A stretch of DNA of 64,000 bases from Hymenobacter citatus (GCF_014333615.1 NZ_JACSCY010000005.1:1-64000); one strand, 5' to 3'. Shown: positions 1 to 8,483, counted from the first letter of the stretch. Program-made: numbers and translations. The notes: generated from the sequence alone by a model not told the origin.

Positions 1-248
1 AGCAAGTCGATCAGGTGGTAGCGCTGCCAGCACCTAACCCATTTCGTTGGCTCCTACTCTACTTTTGCAACAGCCACTCGCATTATGTAAAGCGACAAAT
101 TCGAGAAATAATCAGTCACTTATCCCCCTCTATTTTATTTAGATAATTCAATAATAGTTTGAGTTATTAGATTTAAAAAATCTTCGATCTGCTACCAAAA
201 CCCCTCTCTATGTTCATTTTCCAAGCGCTGTGCAAAGCGGCTACGGCT

Positions 249-734
249 ATGAGGGTGCTTCTTCTTTATGCGCTGTTATTATTAACCGGTTGCCAACAGT
301 ATTTGCTTGCTCCCGCTGCTACAGCAGCGCGTGTGCCACCGCCGCTACCATATAAAGGAATGACTACAGTGCCCTTTTGCGAGCTCTCCCAACACCGAAA
401 TCAGCTAGTATATGTTCGGGGAGTATACAATGGCATGGACGAATATTGGGCTTTTACCTCTCCCGAGCCTGAATGCGAGAAATACCTATTCCTCGAACTA
501 ACGCTAGCCGACTCCGTAAGTGCGCCTTTTCAAGCCAAGTTGGTCATGGTTCATGCGCAGTATAACAATCACTATTTAGTTATCGACGCCATTGGTCGCT
601 ATGAGGATAGTCTAGTGACAGGATACGGACATCTCGGGTCGAATAAAGCACAGTTTATAGTGCAAGAGCTGGTAGGGATGCACCTAGTCTCGGTAACTGG
701 CCGGAAGGGAAACAAAATCAAAGCAATCGAATAA
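249..734 (+). CDS. small hypothetical lipoprotein
   Basis: The product is about 161 residues and is not a family I recognise. It begins with a short basic-hydrophobic segment ending in the lipobox LLTGC, so it is probably a lipoprotein of the inner or outer membrane. The rest is soluble and moderately conserved-looking (motifs VYVRGVY and YLFLELTL), and could be a small beta-rich domain. An ATG 39 bases upstream (210) gives a longer frame, but the ATG at 249 places the lipobox 15 residues from the start as expected for a lipoprotein signal, so I prefer it. Its GC content is lower than that of the following genes. It is convergent with the amidase gene and has no operon partner visible in the window. 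Confidence 0.6.
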   Translation: MRVLLLYALLLLTGCQQYLLAPAATAARVPPPLPYKGMTTVPFCELSQHRNQLVYVRGVYNGMDEYWAFTSPEPECEKYLFLELTLADSVSAPFQAKLVMVHAQYNNHYLVIDAIGRYEDSLVTGYGHLGSNKAQFIVQELVGMHLVSVTGRKGNKIKAIE

Positions 735-918
735 GGTGACAGCAAAAAGAATAGATTGATATAGCTGTTACTGTCCAATAAGTCTTTTTTATGTAAACCA
801 GTATCCAGGTAGCGAAGCCACTATGTACAGTCGATAATATCCGATAAAATACAAGCTCCTGAACTGGTCATGCTAGGACGCTTATTATTATACATACCCC
901 CTAAACTGCGCCCCACCC

Positions 919-1722
919 CTACCAGCGCGACGCTGGGTCGTCGGGGCGCACCTCGAAGGTGTCGGCGTCGTACAGGGTAGGGAACTGCTCCCGGAACGCG
1001 TCTAGGTCGGTGCGGCGCAGGGTGCGGGTGATGCTGGTTTCGTGATTACCAACTTCCACGAGGTAGTCACCGCGCATGTCTAATAGGGCTGAGTCGCCGG
1101 CGTATTCCAGGTTGTTACCATCGGTGCCTACCCGGTTGACGCCCAGCACATACGCAACGTTTTCGATGGCACGGGCGCGGAGCAGCGCCATCCAGGCATT
1201 GCGGCGGGCGGCGGGCCAGTTGGCCACGTACAGCAGCAGGTCGTAGGGAGCGGCTGCCGCATTGCGGCTCCACACCGGAAAGCGCAAATCGTAGCATACC
1301 AGCGGGCAGATGCGCCAGCCGCGCCACTCCTCCAGCAGCCGCGCCTGGCCGGCAGCATACACGTTGGTTTCGCCGGCCATGCCAAAGCGGTGGCGCTTGT
1401 CGTAGTAGCTCATGGTGCCGTCGGGGCGCACCCAGAGCAGGCGGTTGTAGTGCTGGCCGTTGTCGCGGATGATGAGGCTACCCGTGACAACGGCATTGCG
1501 GGCCGCGGCCATGCGCTGCATCCATTGCACAGTAGGGCCGGCCATGTCCTCGGCCAAGGCAGCTGCTTCCATCGTGAATCCCGTAGCAAACATCTCCGGT
1601 AGCACAACCAAGTCAATGGGCAGGGAAATTGTGTCGATATGGCGCTCCAGCAAAACCCGGTTGGCAGCAGGTTGGTGCCAGTGCAATGCCGTTTGCACAA
1701 ACGATAATGTAAAATCAGCCAT
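919..1722 (-). CDS. omega-amidase / nitrilase-superfamily hydrolase (YafV-like)
   Basis: This is a carbon-nitrogen hydrolase of 267 residues, the usual length for the omega-amidase branch. The catalytic triad of the nitrilase superfamily is visible: Glu in LPEMF near residue 43, Lys in YDKRH near 110, and Cys in VCYDLRF near 142. Family members convert alpha-ketoglutaramate or alpha-ketosuccinamate to the keto-acid plus ammonia in the cytoplasm. The gene lies 57 bases downstream of an aminotransferase gene on the same strand. Glutamine-dependent transamination makes exactly this kind of omega-amide, so the pair probably works as a keto-acid salvage module (for example methionine regeneration). 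The general family assignment is secure; the exact substrate is inferred from context. Confidence 0.85.
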   Translation of the reverse strand: MADFTLSFVQTALHWHQPAANRVLLERHIDTISLPIDLVVLPEMFATGFTMEAAALAEDMAGPTVQWMQRMAAARNAVVTGSLIIRDNGQHYNRLLWVRPDGTMSYYDKRHRFGMAGETNVYAAGQARLLEEWRGWRICPLVCYDLRFPVWSRNAAAAPYDLLLYVANWPAARRNAWMALLRARAIENVAYVLGVNRVGTDGNNLEYAGDSALLDMRGDYLVEVGNHETSITRTLRRTDLDAFREQFPTLYDADTFEVRPDDPASRW

Positions 1723-1779
1723 ACAGAATCTTTATGGTACTAATTTATGATAAATTATACAAAAATCAAGAACACCTAT

Positions 1780-2946
1780 CTATACGTATCTTTCACTGAA
1801 AGCGTGTAGTCGCAAGGCAGCTTCTTGCAACGTCTCGCTTCTTTTGGCAAAGCAAAACCGTATGAGTCCCTCATCCCGCCCATCGTGGTAGAAAGCCGAC
1901 ACAGGCACCACAGCTACGCCGGCTTCGCGCGTGAGGCGTTGGGCAAATTCAGTATCAGGCTCTTGCGGGGCCAGTGCGGCGTAGCGGGCCAGCAGAAAAT
2001 ACGCCCCGGCAGCGGGCAGCAGCTCGAAGCCCGTACCGCGCAGCAGCTCCGCAAACAGGTCGCGCTTTTGCTGGTAGAAGGCCGGTAGCTCGCGGTAGTG
2101 GTCAGCGTCGGCCAGCACATCGGCCAGGGCGTGCTGGGTAGGCGTGCTCACGCTGAATGTCAGGAATTGGTGCACCCGGCGCACCTCCGCCGTCAGTAAT
2201 GCCGGCGCTATGCAGTAGCCTACCTTCCAGCCCGTGGCGTGGTAGGTTTTGCCAAACGACGACAGCACAAACGCCCGCGCCGCCAGAGCAGGGTGCTGCA
2301 ATACGCTGCGGTGCGCCTGCCCGTCAAACACCAGGTGCTCATACACTTCATCACTCAGCACCAGCGTATCGGTGTTTTCCAGCAACCCAGCCAGCGTATC
2401 GAAATCCTGGGTGGTGAGCACGGCGCCGCTGGGGTTGTGGGGCGTGTTGAGCAGTACGAGGCGCGTGCGCGGCGTGAGGCGGGCCGCTACCTGGTCCCAA
2501 TCGGGGCGGAAGCTAGGTAGGCACAGGGGCACGTACACGGGCGTGCCGCCCTGCAACCGAATGGCAGGACCGTAGAGGTCGTAGGCCGGTTCCAGCACCA
2601 GTACTTCGTCGCCGGGGCGCACAGTGGCGGCCAGCACCGCGTAGAGCCCCTCAGTGGCTCCGCTGGTGATGGTGATGTTGGTGGCCGGATCGGGAGCGGG
2701 TACGTGGTAGAGGGCGGCGGTTTTCTGGCTGATCAGCTCCCGCAGGCGCAACAGGCCGGGCATGGGCGCATACTGCTGCTGGCCGGCAGCGCCGGCGTGG
2801 CGAACCAAAGCATCGGTCAGGTTCTGGGGCGGGTCGAAATCCGGGAAGCCCTGGGCCAGGTTGATGGCGCCGTGGTCTTGTGCCAATTGGGTCATCACCG
2901 AGAAAATACTGGTGCCCACATCGGGCAGCTTCGACGAAAATTTCAT
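1780..2946 (-). CDS. PLP-dependent aminotransferase, methionine/glutamine transaminase type (YbdL/KAT-like)
   Basis: This is a fold-type I aminotransferase of about 388 residues. Visible motifs include INLAQGFPDF at the N-terminus, the NTPHNPSG substrate/PLP segment, SDEVYEHL, and the PLP-lysine motif SSFGKTYHATGWKVGY. This combination is typical of kynurenine/glutamine transaminase K and of YbdL, a methionine aminotransferase. I place the start at the ATG before KFSSKLPDVG, because the 16 residues upstream are not family-like. It is followed closely by an omega-amidase gene, consistent with glutamine-driven transamination of keto-acids such as 2-keto-4-methylthiobutyrate, with the amidase removing the by-product. 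The class is clear; whether methionine, kynurenine or another amino acid is the main substrate cannot be read from the sequence. Confidence 0.85.
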   Translation of the reverse strand: MKFSSKLPDVGTSIFSVMTQLAQDHGAINLAQGFPDFDPPQNLTDALVRHAGAAGQQQYAPMPGLLRLRELISQKTAALYHVPAPDPATNITITSGATEGLYAVLAATVRPGDEVLVLEPAYDLYGPAIRLQGGTPVYVPLCLPSFRPDWDQVAARLTPRTRLVLLNTPHNPSGAVLTTQDFDTLAGLLENTDTLVLSDEVYEHLVFDGQAHRSVLQHPALAARAFVLSSFGKTYHATGWKVGYCIAPALLTAEVRRVHQFLTFSVSTPTQHALADVLADADHYRELPAFYQQKRDLFAELLRGTGFELLPAAGAYFLLARYAALAPQEPDTEFAQRLTREAGVAVVPVSAFYHDGRDEGLIRFCFAKRSETLQEAALRLHAFSERYV

Positions 2947-3238
2947 GCTGGTAAGGTAGGCCGTTTTGCGGACCACACCAGATACGCAACCCAATCTGAT
3001 TTGTCTGCATTCGGCTTTAGCTCCTCCTGCATTACCAGCAGCTATTTCAATACCCTTAGAAAGTTATTCCTGCTGATCTTTAGCCCATATTCTGCAACTG
3101 AATACGCGGTATATATCCGGTTTGACACAACCGTTTTTTTCCAACAAAGCCCTGTGCATCTTTGTACATCTTTCGGCGTATGGTAAACGGCTGCTCGCCT
3201 ACCCCGTTTCTCGCATCCATTTTGCTTGCTTTGCTTTT

Positions 3239-3640
3239 ATGAAAGTGTTATTTGCCGTTCCCTACCTCAATATTTTGCTGGATGAGCGGACGCGGGTGCT
3301 CGAAACAGAGTGGCTGGATTTTGCCAATAGTCAGCAATTGCGCTCTGCCCTCATGGAGGCGCTCCGCCTGGGCCGGCAACACCGCGTGCGGGGCTGGATT
3401 GGCAACAACACCCGGATGCGGACGATTCGACCCACCGACCAGGACTGGATGAACCAGGAGTGGTTTCCGGAGTTCACCAAGCTGGGCGTTAGCCGCTTAG
3501 CAGTGGTGGTATCCAACGATGCGCTCAACCAAATGGGCATCGACAACATTTTGACCCGCGCCTCGGCCCACGTACCCTTCGACACGAAGCATTTTGCCAG
3601 CGTGGACGACGCCCGGCGCTGGGCCGGCGAAACCAACTAA
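3239..3640 (+). CDS. STAS/SEC14-like domain protein
   Basis: This is a soluble cytoplasmic protein of about 133 residues. The pattern is like small SpoIIAA-like/STAS-SEC14 proteins of Bacteroidota: a short beta strand, a helix rich in Leu and Arg, then a strand motif RLAVVVSNDALNQMG, ending in a segment with DDARRWAG. This 'DxxxAxxWL'-like end is common in such proteins. An in-frame upstream extension to 3122 lacks domain similarity, so the ATG at 3239 is chosen. Its role is unknown. It is convergent with the next gene, and the two share a strong palindromic terminator. Confidence 0.55.
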   Translation: MKVLFAVPYLNILLDERTRVLETEWLDFANSQQLRSALMEALRLGRQHRVRGWIGNNTRMRTIRPTDQDWMNQEWFPEFTKLGVSRLAVVVSNDALNQMGIDNILTRASAHVPFDTKHFASVDDARRWAGETN

Positions 3641-3652
3641 GCGGCAGGTACC

Positions 3653-3704
3653 AAAACCAACAAGCGGCGGAGCGCACTAGTGCACTCCGCCGCTTGTTGG
3701 TTTT
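3653..3704. terminator. bidirectional palindromic terminator between convergent genes
   Basis: A 52-base palindrome is perfect except for one pair. It runs from AAAACCAACAAGC to GCTTGTTGGTTTT and is centred near 3678/3679. The outer A-run and T-run make it usable as an intrinsic terminator on both strands. It sits 12 bases after the plus-strand STAS-like gene and just after the end of the minus-strand META-like gene. Confidence 0.85.
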
Positions 3705-3706
3705 GA

Positions 3707-4159
3707 CTAAGAGGAAGGCGAGGCGGCTACAAAAACCAGCCGGGGCGCCGGGCTATCGGCATCGTACAGGCACAGTTGGTTGCCATGCATCTCATACGTT
3801 CGGATATCGTGAAGCAGACTGAGGTAGCGCAAGCCAAAGTCCAGGGTTGAGTTATCGGCTTCCAGCATCGTCACAATCAGGCGCATGGTGCCGGCTAGCT
3901 GCGTACCAAACGAGGGTAGGCAGGTGCCGGCGCGAGGCCGAACCTTGGTAGGCGCGGTGCTCACGGGTAGGGCAGGAAGCAGGGCTTTGTCGAGGTAGCG
4001 ATGGTGCCGGGCCACGGGTTGCCCGTCCAGCATACGCAGCTCCCACTGTACCGGAGCAGTGGCCCCCGTAGTTGCCGGGGCCACTTGGTCGCCCGTCCAG
4101 AAAAGGCCCGCCCCCAAGAAGGAGCAAGCACACACTAACAGCCGCGATGGTATAATCAT
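3707..4159 (-). CDS. exported META/HslJ-like domain protein
   Basis: The product is about 150 residues from the ATG at 4159, where a hydrophobic signal-like segment (RLLVCACSFLGAGLF) begins. The mature part opens with VQWELRMLDGQPV and ends with a segment containing RTYEMHGNQLCLYD. This order resembles the META/HslJ fold (W-x-L-x-x-L-x-G-x-P at the start, Y-x-x-x-G-x-x-L-x-L-Y near the end). Proteins with this fold are often lipoproteins or periplasmic proteins linked to envelope stress or antibiotic response, but no function is established for this one. The usual GCN motif in the middle of HslJ is replaced by a TCLPSFG segment, so the match is partial. A longer frame to 4258 exists but starts before the signal-like segment. 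Confidence 0.5.
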   Translation of the reverse strand: MIIPSRLLVCACSFLGAGLFWTGDQVAPATTGATAPVQWELRMLDGQPVARHHRYLDKALLPALPVSTAPTKVRPRAGTCLPSFGTQLAGTMRLIVTMLEADNSTLDFGLRYLSLLHDIRTYEMHGNQLCLYDADSPAPRLVFVAASPSS

Positions 4160-4464
4160 AGAAATAAATAGTAGGATTGAATGCTTTCCATGATGAAGAG
4201 GCCGGCAGTAGACCAATGGTTGCAGGGCCAGGCGCGCGCAGCGGTAAGCGTTTGACACTCAATCGCAAAATCGTGTCACCTACTGGCGACGCCGTAAGCC
4301 TCTTTCACCAACGGTGTCGTTTTGGTTGCCTTGCGCCCTATCATACGCAGATAGCCTAACACTGGGTTAGTATAGAATCCGGGCCCAGTAGCTCAACGTA
4401 ACCTCCTGTGCTGAAAAGAGTATTGGTCAAGTAACTGTTTCTCATCCTATTTACTCTTAAAATC
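4160..4464. other. intergenic region between divergent genes
   Basis: This 305-base stretch must hold the promoters of the META-like gene (minus) and the DUF4136 lipoprotein gene (plus). The part just before 4465 is AT-rich. I see no repeat, RNA gene or convincing small reading frame in it. Confidence 0.5.
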
Positions 4465-5064
4465 ATGAAACTTTTCATAAGTGCCTTATGCTTGCTGCTG
4501 ATAGGCTGGTTGAGCAGTTGCTCTTCCGTGAACGTGCAAGAAAAGCAGGGCGTCAACTTCAGCCGCTTCCGTACCTACGATTGGGCCAAGACCGATGTAA
4601 AGACCACCGGCGATGCCAACCCCATCTACAAAAGTAGCCTGGCCGACGAGATGATTCAGGGTGCCATTAGCCAGGAGCTAAATAATCGGGGCATCCGGCA
4701 AGTGAGCGGCAACGCCAAGCCAGATTTCTACATCACCTACCACCTCTACGTGGAAGACGCTGAGCGCACGGTTTTCAACCCGCCCGCCGCGGGCTTTGCC
4801 TACCCCTACGCCGTGTCGTATCGCGGGGGCTTTCTGCCCATCAACTATGGCGCTTGGTACTCGCCGGCCTACTTCAACACCGGCTACCGCACCGAGCAGT
4901 ACAAGGAAGGAACGATGATTGTAGACATCATCGACGCCAGCACCAACGACCTGGTATGGCGCGGCTCCATTGCCGATCCTGTAAACAACCCGGCTAGTTT
5001 CGGCAAGCAGTTCTCTGAGTCGGCCCGCGATATTCTGGAAAAATTCCCAGCGCAGAAATCATAA
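4465..5064 (+). CDS. DUF4136 family lipoprotein
   Basis: A 199-residue lipoprotein with a signal ending in the lipobox-like LSSCSS. The mature part has the DUF4136 pattern: an early F-x-x-Y-x-W-A segment (FRTYDWAK), a central ISQELNNRGIRQV helix, KPDFYITYHLY, and the late V-D-I-I-D-A...LVWRGS segment, where W-R-G is the family hallmark. DUF4136 proteins are common envelope lipoproteins in Bacteroidota and Proteobacteria with no proven biochemical role. The gene stands alone and is followed by a clean intrinsic terminator at about 5089. Confidence 0.9.
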   Translation: MKLFISALCLLLIGWLSSCSSVNVQEKQGVNFSRFRTYDWAKTDVKTTGDANPIYKSSLADEMIQGAISQELNNRGIRQVSGNAKPDFYITYHLYVEDAERTVFNPPAAGFAYPYAVSYRGGFLPINYGAWYSPAYFNTGYRTEQYKEGTMIVDIIDASTNDLVWRGSIADPVNNPASFGKQFSESARDILEKFPAQKS

Positions 5065-5088
5065 TTTTCTAAGGCCAACCTCCACTAT

Positions 5089-5124
5089 AAAAGCCTCTTT
5101 CACTTGTTGAAAGAGGCTTTTTTG
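5089..5124 (+). terminator. intrinsic terminator after the DUF4136 gene
   Basis: The stem AAGCCTCTTTCA / TGAAAGAGGCTT with a short loop is followed by a run of six Ts. It begins about 25 bases after the stop codon. The A-run before the stem means that it could also act on the minus strand. Confidence 0.9.
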
Positions 5125-5294
5125 TGCTGTGTAAGCACTTGTCAGATCGACACATACAGGGCTTTTACGAAGAAATTGGGTGGGCTGCTAAATCCGGAGT
5201 GCAGAGAGGCGTCGTAGGTGAGACCAGACTTGCAAGTGGTACTCTTCCAATTTTAGCCTCTTCCCTTCACCCTCATTTTCCTACCCCCTTCGTG

Positions 5295-5873
5295 ATGAAA
5301 AAACAGTTGTTTTCCCTTGCTTTCGTGGCCCTGTTGGGCACTGCTTCCGCTACCTCTGCTTTGGCCCAGCAAGCCCAGCTTTCACCCAACAGCGTGATGG
5401 TAGGCGGCCAGGCTATGCTCCCCTCCAAAAACATTGTGGCCAACGCCGTGAACTCAGCCGACCACACTACCCTAGTAGCCGCTGTGAAGGCCGCCGGCCT
5501 GGTAGAAACGCTGCAAGGCAAAGGTCCTTTCACAGTATTTGCCCCGGTGAATGACGCCTTTGAGAACCTACCCTCCGGCACCGTAGAAACGCTGCTGAAG
5601 CCCGAGAACAAGGCTACCCTCACCAAAGTGCTGACCTACCACGTGGTAGCCGGCAACATGACGGCCGATAAAATTATGGCGGCCATCAAGGCTGGCAAGG
5701 GCAAAGCCTCGCTGAAAACCGTGAGCGGCGGCACGCTGATGGCCATGATGAACGGCCCCAAAAACGTGGTGCTGGTAGATGAAGCCGGCAACGTGGCCAG
5801 CATCTCTACCTACGATGTGCTGCAAAGCAACGGCGTGATTCACGTAATCGACAAGGTGCTGATGCCGAAATAA
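5295..5873 (+). CDS. secreted fasciclin (FAS1) domain protein
   Basis: The product is about 192 residues from the ATG at 5295, which opens a clear signal peptide (MKKQLFSLAFVALLGTASA, with ALAQ cleavage). A single FAS1 domain follows. The H1 box is visible as GPFTVFAPVNDAFENLP and the H2 box as SNGVIHVIDKVLMP at the very end, with the YH motif in VLTYHVVAGNM between them. FAS1 proteins mediate adhesion or matrix contacts outside the cell or in the periplasm. Reading upstream to 5124 is possible but would hide the signal peptide. The gene is monocistronic and ends at a strong hairpin. Confidence 0.93.
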   Translation: MKKQLFSLAFVALLGTASATSALAQQAQLSPNSVMVGGQAMLPSKNIVANAVNSADHTTLVAAVKAAGLVETLQGKGPFTVFAPVNDAFENLPSGTVETLLKPENKATLTKVLTYHVVAGNMTADKIMAAIKAGKGKASLKTVSGGTLMAMMNGPKNVVLVDEAGNVASISTYDVLQSNGVIHVIDKVLMPK

Positions 5874-5902
5874 TATCGGCTTTGCGTAGTGTGTGATACC
5901 AC

Positions 5903-5941
5903 AACGGCCCGCTGCGCACTGCGCAGCGGGCCGTTGGTTTT
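5903..5941. terminator. intrinsic terminator after the fasciclin gene
   Basis: The palindrome AACGGCCCGCTGCGC / GCGCAGCGGGCCGTT is followed by GGTTTT on the plus strand. It lies between the fasciclin gene and the end of the convergent exosortase-like gene, so it may serve both. Confidence 0.8.
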
Positions 5942-5969
5942 AGCAGTAGGGTGGCCGGCAACAAGCGCT

Positions 5970-6512
5970 CTAGCTCCCAACCGTGGGTGGGTGCTGGGGC
6001 TGCTGCCGAACCCAATACAGCCACAGGCTGAAGATGCAGCCGTATACCAGCACTGTGAGGATACCATAATAATAGCTGAACGCTACAGCGTGGTAGGCAT
6101 AATACTGATTGACGACCAACACACCTACGCGCAGCAAATTGAGCAGATAAAGACCGGCAATGCCTACCGGAATCAGCCACAGCCGCGTGCGGGTGGGGCC
6201 AGGGTAGGCCAAGATAAAGCCCGCAAACAACGCGTAGATAGCCAAGCCATTGTAGGGCGAACCGATGTAGACAAAGGGCCGCGTGTCCATGAGCACCAGC
6301 ATGGGGTTGGCGCCTACCGTGGCGGCAAAGCCCGCCACGCGCAGCAGCACGGCACTACTACCAGCCATATTGGCCGTGAGCAGGGCATCGAGGCGCCCAT
6401 CGGGACCCAGCCACTGCTCGTAGCCAAAAAACCAGAGTAAATAGAGTCCGGCCGCTAGCAGTAGAAAGCGACGCCAGACGCCAGAGTTAAACTTGGGGGC
6501 AGGAAAAAACAT
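5970..6512 (-). CDS. exosortase/archaeosortase-like membrane protein, catalytic Cys not seen
   Basis: A polytopic membrane protein of about 180 residues (start at 6512; an extension to 6614 is not membrane-like). The middle follows the exosortase/archaeosortase pattern: SPYNGLAIYALFAGFILAY, then NLLRVG about 40 residues later, then a His 13 residues after that Arg (H141 after R128). In this superfamily the conserved residues are Cys, Arg and His. Here Arg and His are in place, but Tyr87 stands where Cys is expected, and the only Cys lies near the C-terminus. It may be an inactive or divergent member, or the alignment by eye may be off by a few residues. No target-protein or polysaccharide gene is adjacent. 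Confidence 0.65.
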   Translation of the reverse strand: MFFPAPKFNSGVWRRFLLLAAGLYLLWFFGYEQWLGPDGRLDALLTANMAGSSAVLLRVAGFAATVGANPMLVLMDTRPFVYIGSPYNGLAIYALFAGFILAYPGPTRTRLWLIPVGIAGLYLLNLLRVGVLVVNQYYAYHAVAFSYYYGILTVLVYGCIFSLWLYWVRQQPQHPPTVGS

Positions 6513-6746
6513 AGTTGGCAGGAATGCGCGCACAGAAAAAGCCGATTGGTATTGCCTGAATGCAAAAGCCCCGCCAGATCGAACAAGCCCCAAGTTTAAA
6601 TTGGATTCAAACAAGCATTTTGCATTTTTTATAGCTTTCGCTTTTTCAGGTGTGCTTCTTCATCTTAGCCTTATTTAAAGGCCCTACCTTGCTCTAGGGA
6701 TGCCATTTATCATACAGCTTTCCTGCTGACTTTATACCTAATACCT

Positions 6747-7733
6747 ATGAGCGCCACATCCTTCGCCACTACCACTACTCCCGAGCCGCACCGGAGCCGG
6801 GGCCGACAAATCGTGCGTGCTCATCCCGAGGTGAAGCAACTGATGACCCGCACGCCTACTACCCTACTAGTGGCGCTGGCCTGCGTGGGGGCGCAGGTGG
6901 CGCTGGCCTACCTGCTGCGCCAGCAGCCGTGGTACTGGGTGGTGCCGGTGGCCTACCTGGTAGGGGCTTTTTTCTCGCATACGCTGTTTGTCGTCATTCA
7001 CGAGGCGGCGCACAATCTGGTGTTCAGGAAGCTGTGGCAAAATGTGGCGGTGGGCATTGTGGCTAACTTCCCAACGGTGGTGCCCACGGCTATTTCCTTC
7101 AAAAACTTCCACATCAAGCACCATGTGTTTCAGGGCGTGCATGAGTTGGATGCCGACCTCCCCGACTGGTACGAGGCCAAGCTGATTCGCAATTACGCCC
7201 TGGGAAAGGCTATCTGGCTGTTTTTCTTCCCTGTTTTTCAGGTGATTCGCACGTTCCGCTGCCGCGAGGTGGCGGCCGTAGACCGCTACGTAGTGGCCAA
7301 CGTGGTGTGTCAGGTGGCGTTTGATGTGGCGGTAGTGTATTTTCTGGGGTGGACGGCGCTGCTGTACCTGGCCCTTAGCTTCTGGTTTTCGGTGGGGCTG
7401 CACCCGCTGGGGGCGCGCTGGATTCAGGAGCACTACCTCACGCTGGATGCCAACCAGGAAACCTACAGCTACTACGGCCGCCTAAACGGCGTGAACCTGA
7501 ACGTAGGATTTCACAACGAGCACCACGATTTGCCCGGTATTCCGTGGAATAACCTACCCAAGCTGAAGCAGGTAGCCCCCGAGTTCTACGAGCCCCTGCT
7601 GCACCACACCTCCTACACCCGGCTGTTTTTCCGCTTTCTGTTTGATCAGGAAATCAGTCTCTACTCGCGCCTGGTGCGCAAAGAGCGTGGCCACATCTCC
7701 CTCACCAATTCGGTGGCGGGCCCGGTGCAGTAG
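6747..7733 (+). CDS. dihydroceramide delta-4 desaturase homologue (DEGS-type fatty acid desaturase)
   Basis: An integral-membrane di-iron desaturase of 328 residues, close in length to eukaryotic DEGS1. The three His boxes are HEAAHN (near 88), HIKHH (near 122) and NEHHD (near 257). Beyond these, the stretches GLHPLGARWIQEHY and ETYSYYGRLNGVNLNVGFH and the end segment ISLYSRLVRK follow the sphingolipid delta-4 desaturase pattern rather than that of ordinary acyl-CoA or acyl-lipid desaturases. The expected reaction is introduction of the 4,5-trans double bond into dihydroceramide, using oxygen and an electron donor. Bacteroidota make dihydroceramides, so a substrate is plausible. The gene is divergent from the exosortase-like gene and has no operon partner. 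The subfamily assignment rests on motif similarity recalled by eye. Confidence 0.9.
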   Translation: MSATSFATTTTPEPHRSRGRQIVRAHPEVKQLMTRTPTTLLVALACVGAQVALAYLLRQQPWYWVVPVAYLVGAFFSHTLFVVIHEAAHNLVFRKLWQNVAVGIVANFPTVVPTAISFKNFHIKHHVFQGVHELDADLPDWYEAKLIRNYALGKAIWLFFFPVFQVIRTFRCREVAAVDRYVVANVVCQVAFDVAVVYFLGWTALLYLALSFWFSVGLHPLGARWIQEHYLTLDANQETYSYYGRLNGVNLNVGFHNEHHDLPGIPWNNLPKLKQVAPEFYEPLLHHTSYTRLFFRFLFDQEISLYSRLVRKERGHISLTNSVAGPVQ

Positions 7734-7772
7734 CAGGGCTCCAGAAGTTTGTTTTATGGTGCTGGTGCCAGC

Positions 7773-8483
7773 TCACGGCCGGTAGGGAAATGTTTTGGCA
7801 GCAGGGCGTAGTAGTTGCTTCACCAGTGCCTCGGCGGTAGGTATGGTGGTGCTGCCCGTGCGCTCGTAGTTGAAGCGCCAGACCAGCTCCCCGCTACGGC
7901 AGTCGTGCACCGTGAGGTTGGCCGTGGTGACGTTGCCGGTAAGCGGACCGCCCAATAGCAAGGGCGTATTGCTGAGCAAATGCGTAGCTACGGCTACCCC
8001 GTTGGGCATGGGCTGGTAGAGCATAGCCGCCCCCGATAGTACCGCATCGACGCCCAGCACCTGCTGCAACTCCGCTATGGAGTGCTCAAACAGAGTATTG
8101 TATGTGATGCCAGCGGCGCGGAGGCGCTGGTTGGTTTCGCGCACTGGCTGAAACGTTACAGGGCGGCTGCCTTGGCCGCGCATGGTCTGCACCTGGTTGT
8201 GCAAGCAGCGTTGCAGTTCGTAGGCTAGGGCTTCCCGCGCCTGCCGCTGGCCCTCGGTCCACTGTTGCTGGCGCTGCGCTCGTTGCTCGGGGGTAGGGTC
8301 GCTGGTGCCGTGGTACACAATGTCCTGTGTACGCAGGCGGTCCAGCTCCACCTCAAAAGGCAAAATAGCCACCGTGCGGTGCGTAGCCAGCACCGGTTGG
8401 TTTACGTCGCGGGTGGCGTAGGTGCGGGCGCTACACCCGCTCAGCAACAGGCTGCTGAGCAGCAGGATATACAGTTTGGTCAT
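7773..8483 (-). CDS. hypothetical lipoprotein, CsgG/LpoB-like features
   Basis: The product is about 236 residues from the ATG at 8483, which opens a lipoprotein signal with lipobox LLLSGCSA. The mature part starts with a strand motif HRTVAILPFEV and later has LGVDAVLSGAAM and SGELVWRFNY. These resemble CsgG/LpoB/GNA1162-type periplasmic lipoproteins (T-V-A-V-L-P-F then a late D-A-V-L-x-G and a final L-V-W). The match is structural rather than diagnostic, so no function is proposed. A longer frame to 8570 precedes the signal peptide and is unlikely. Its end is only 39 bases from the end of the convergent desaturase gene, with no repeat between them. Confidence 0.6.
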   Translation of the reverse strand: MTKLYILLLSSLLLSGCSARTYATRDVNQPVLATHRTVAILPFEVELDRLRTQDIVYHGTSDPTPEQRAQRQQQWTEGQRQAREALAYELQRCLHNQVQTMRGQGSRPVTFQPVRETNQRLRAAGITYNTLFEHSIAELQQVLGVDAVLSGAAMLYQPMPNGVAVATHLLSNTPLLLGGPLTGNVTTANLTVHDCRSGELVWRFNYERTGSTTIPTAEALVKQLLRPAAKTFPYRP

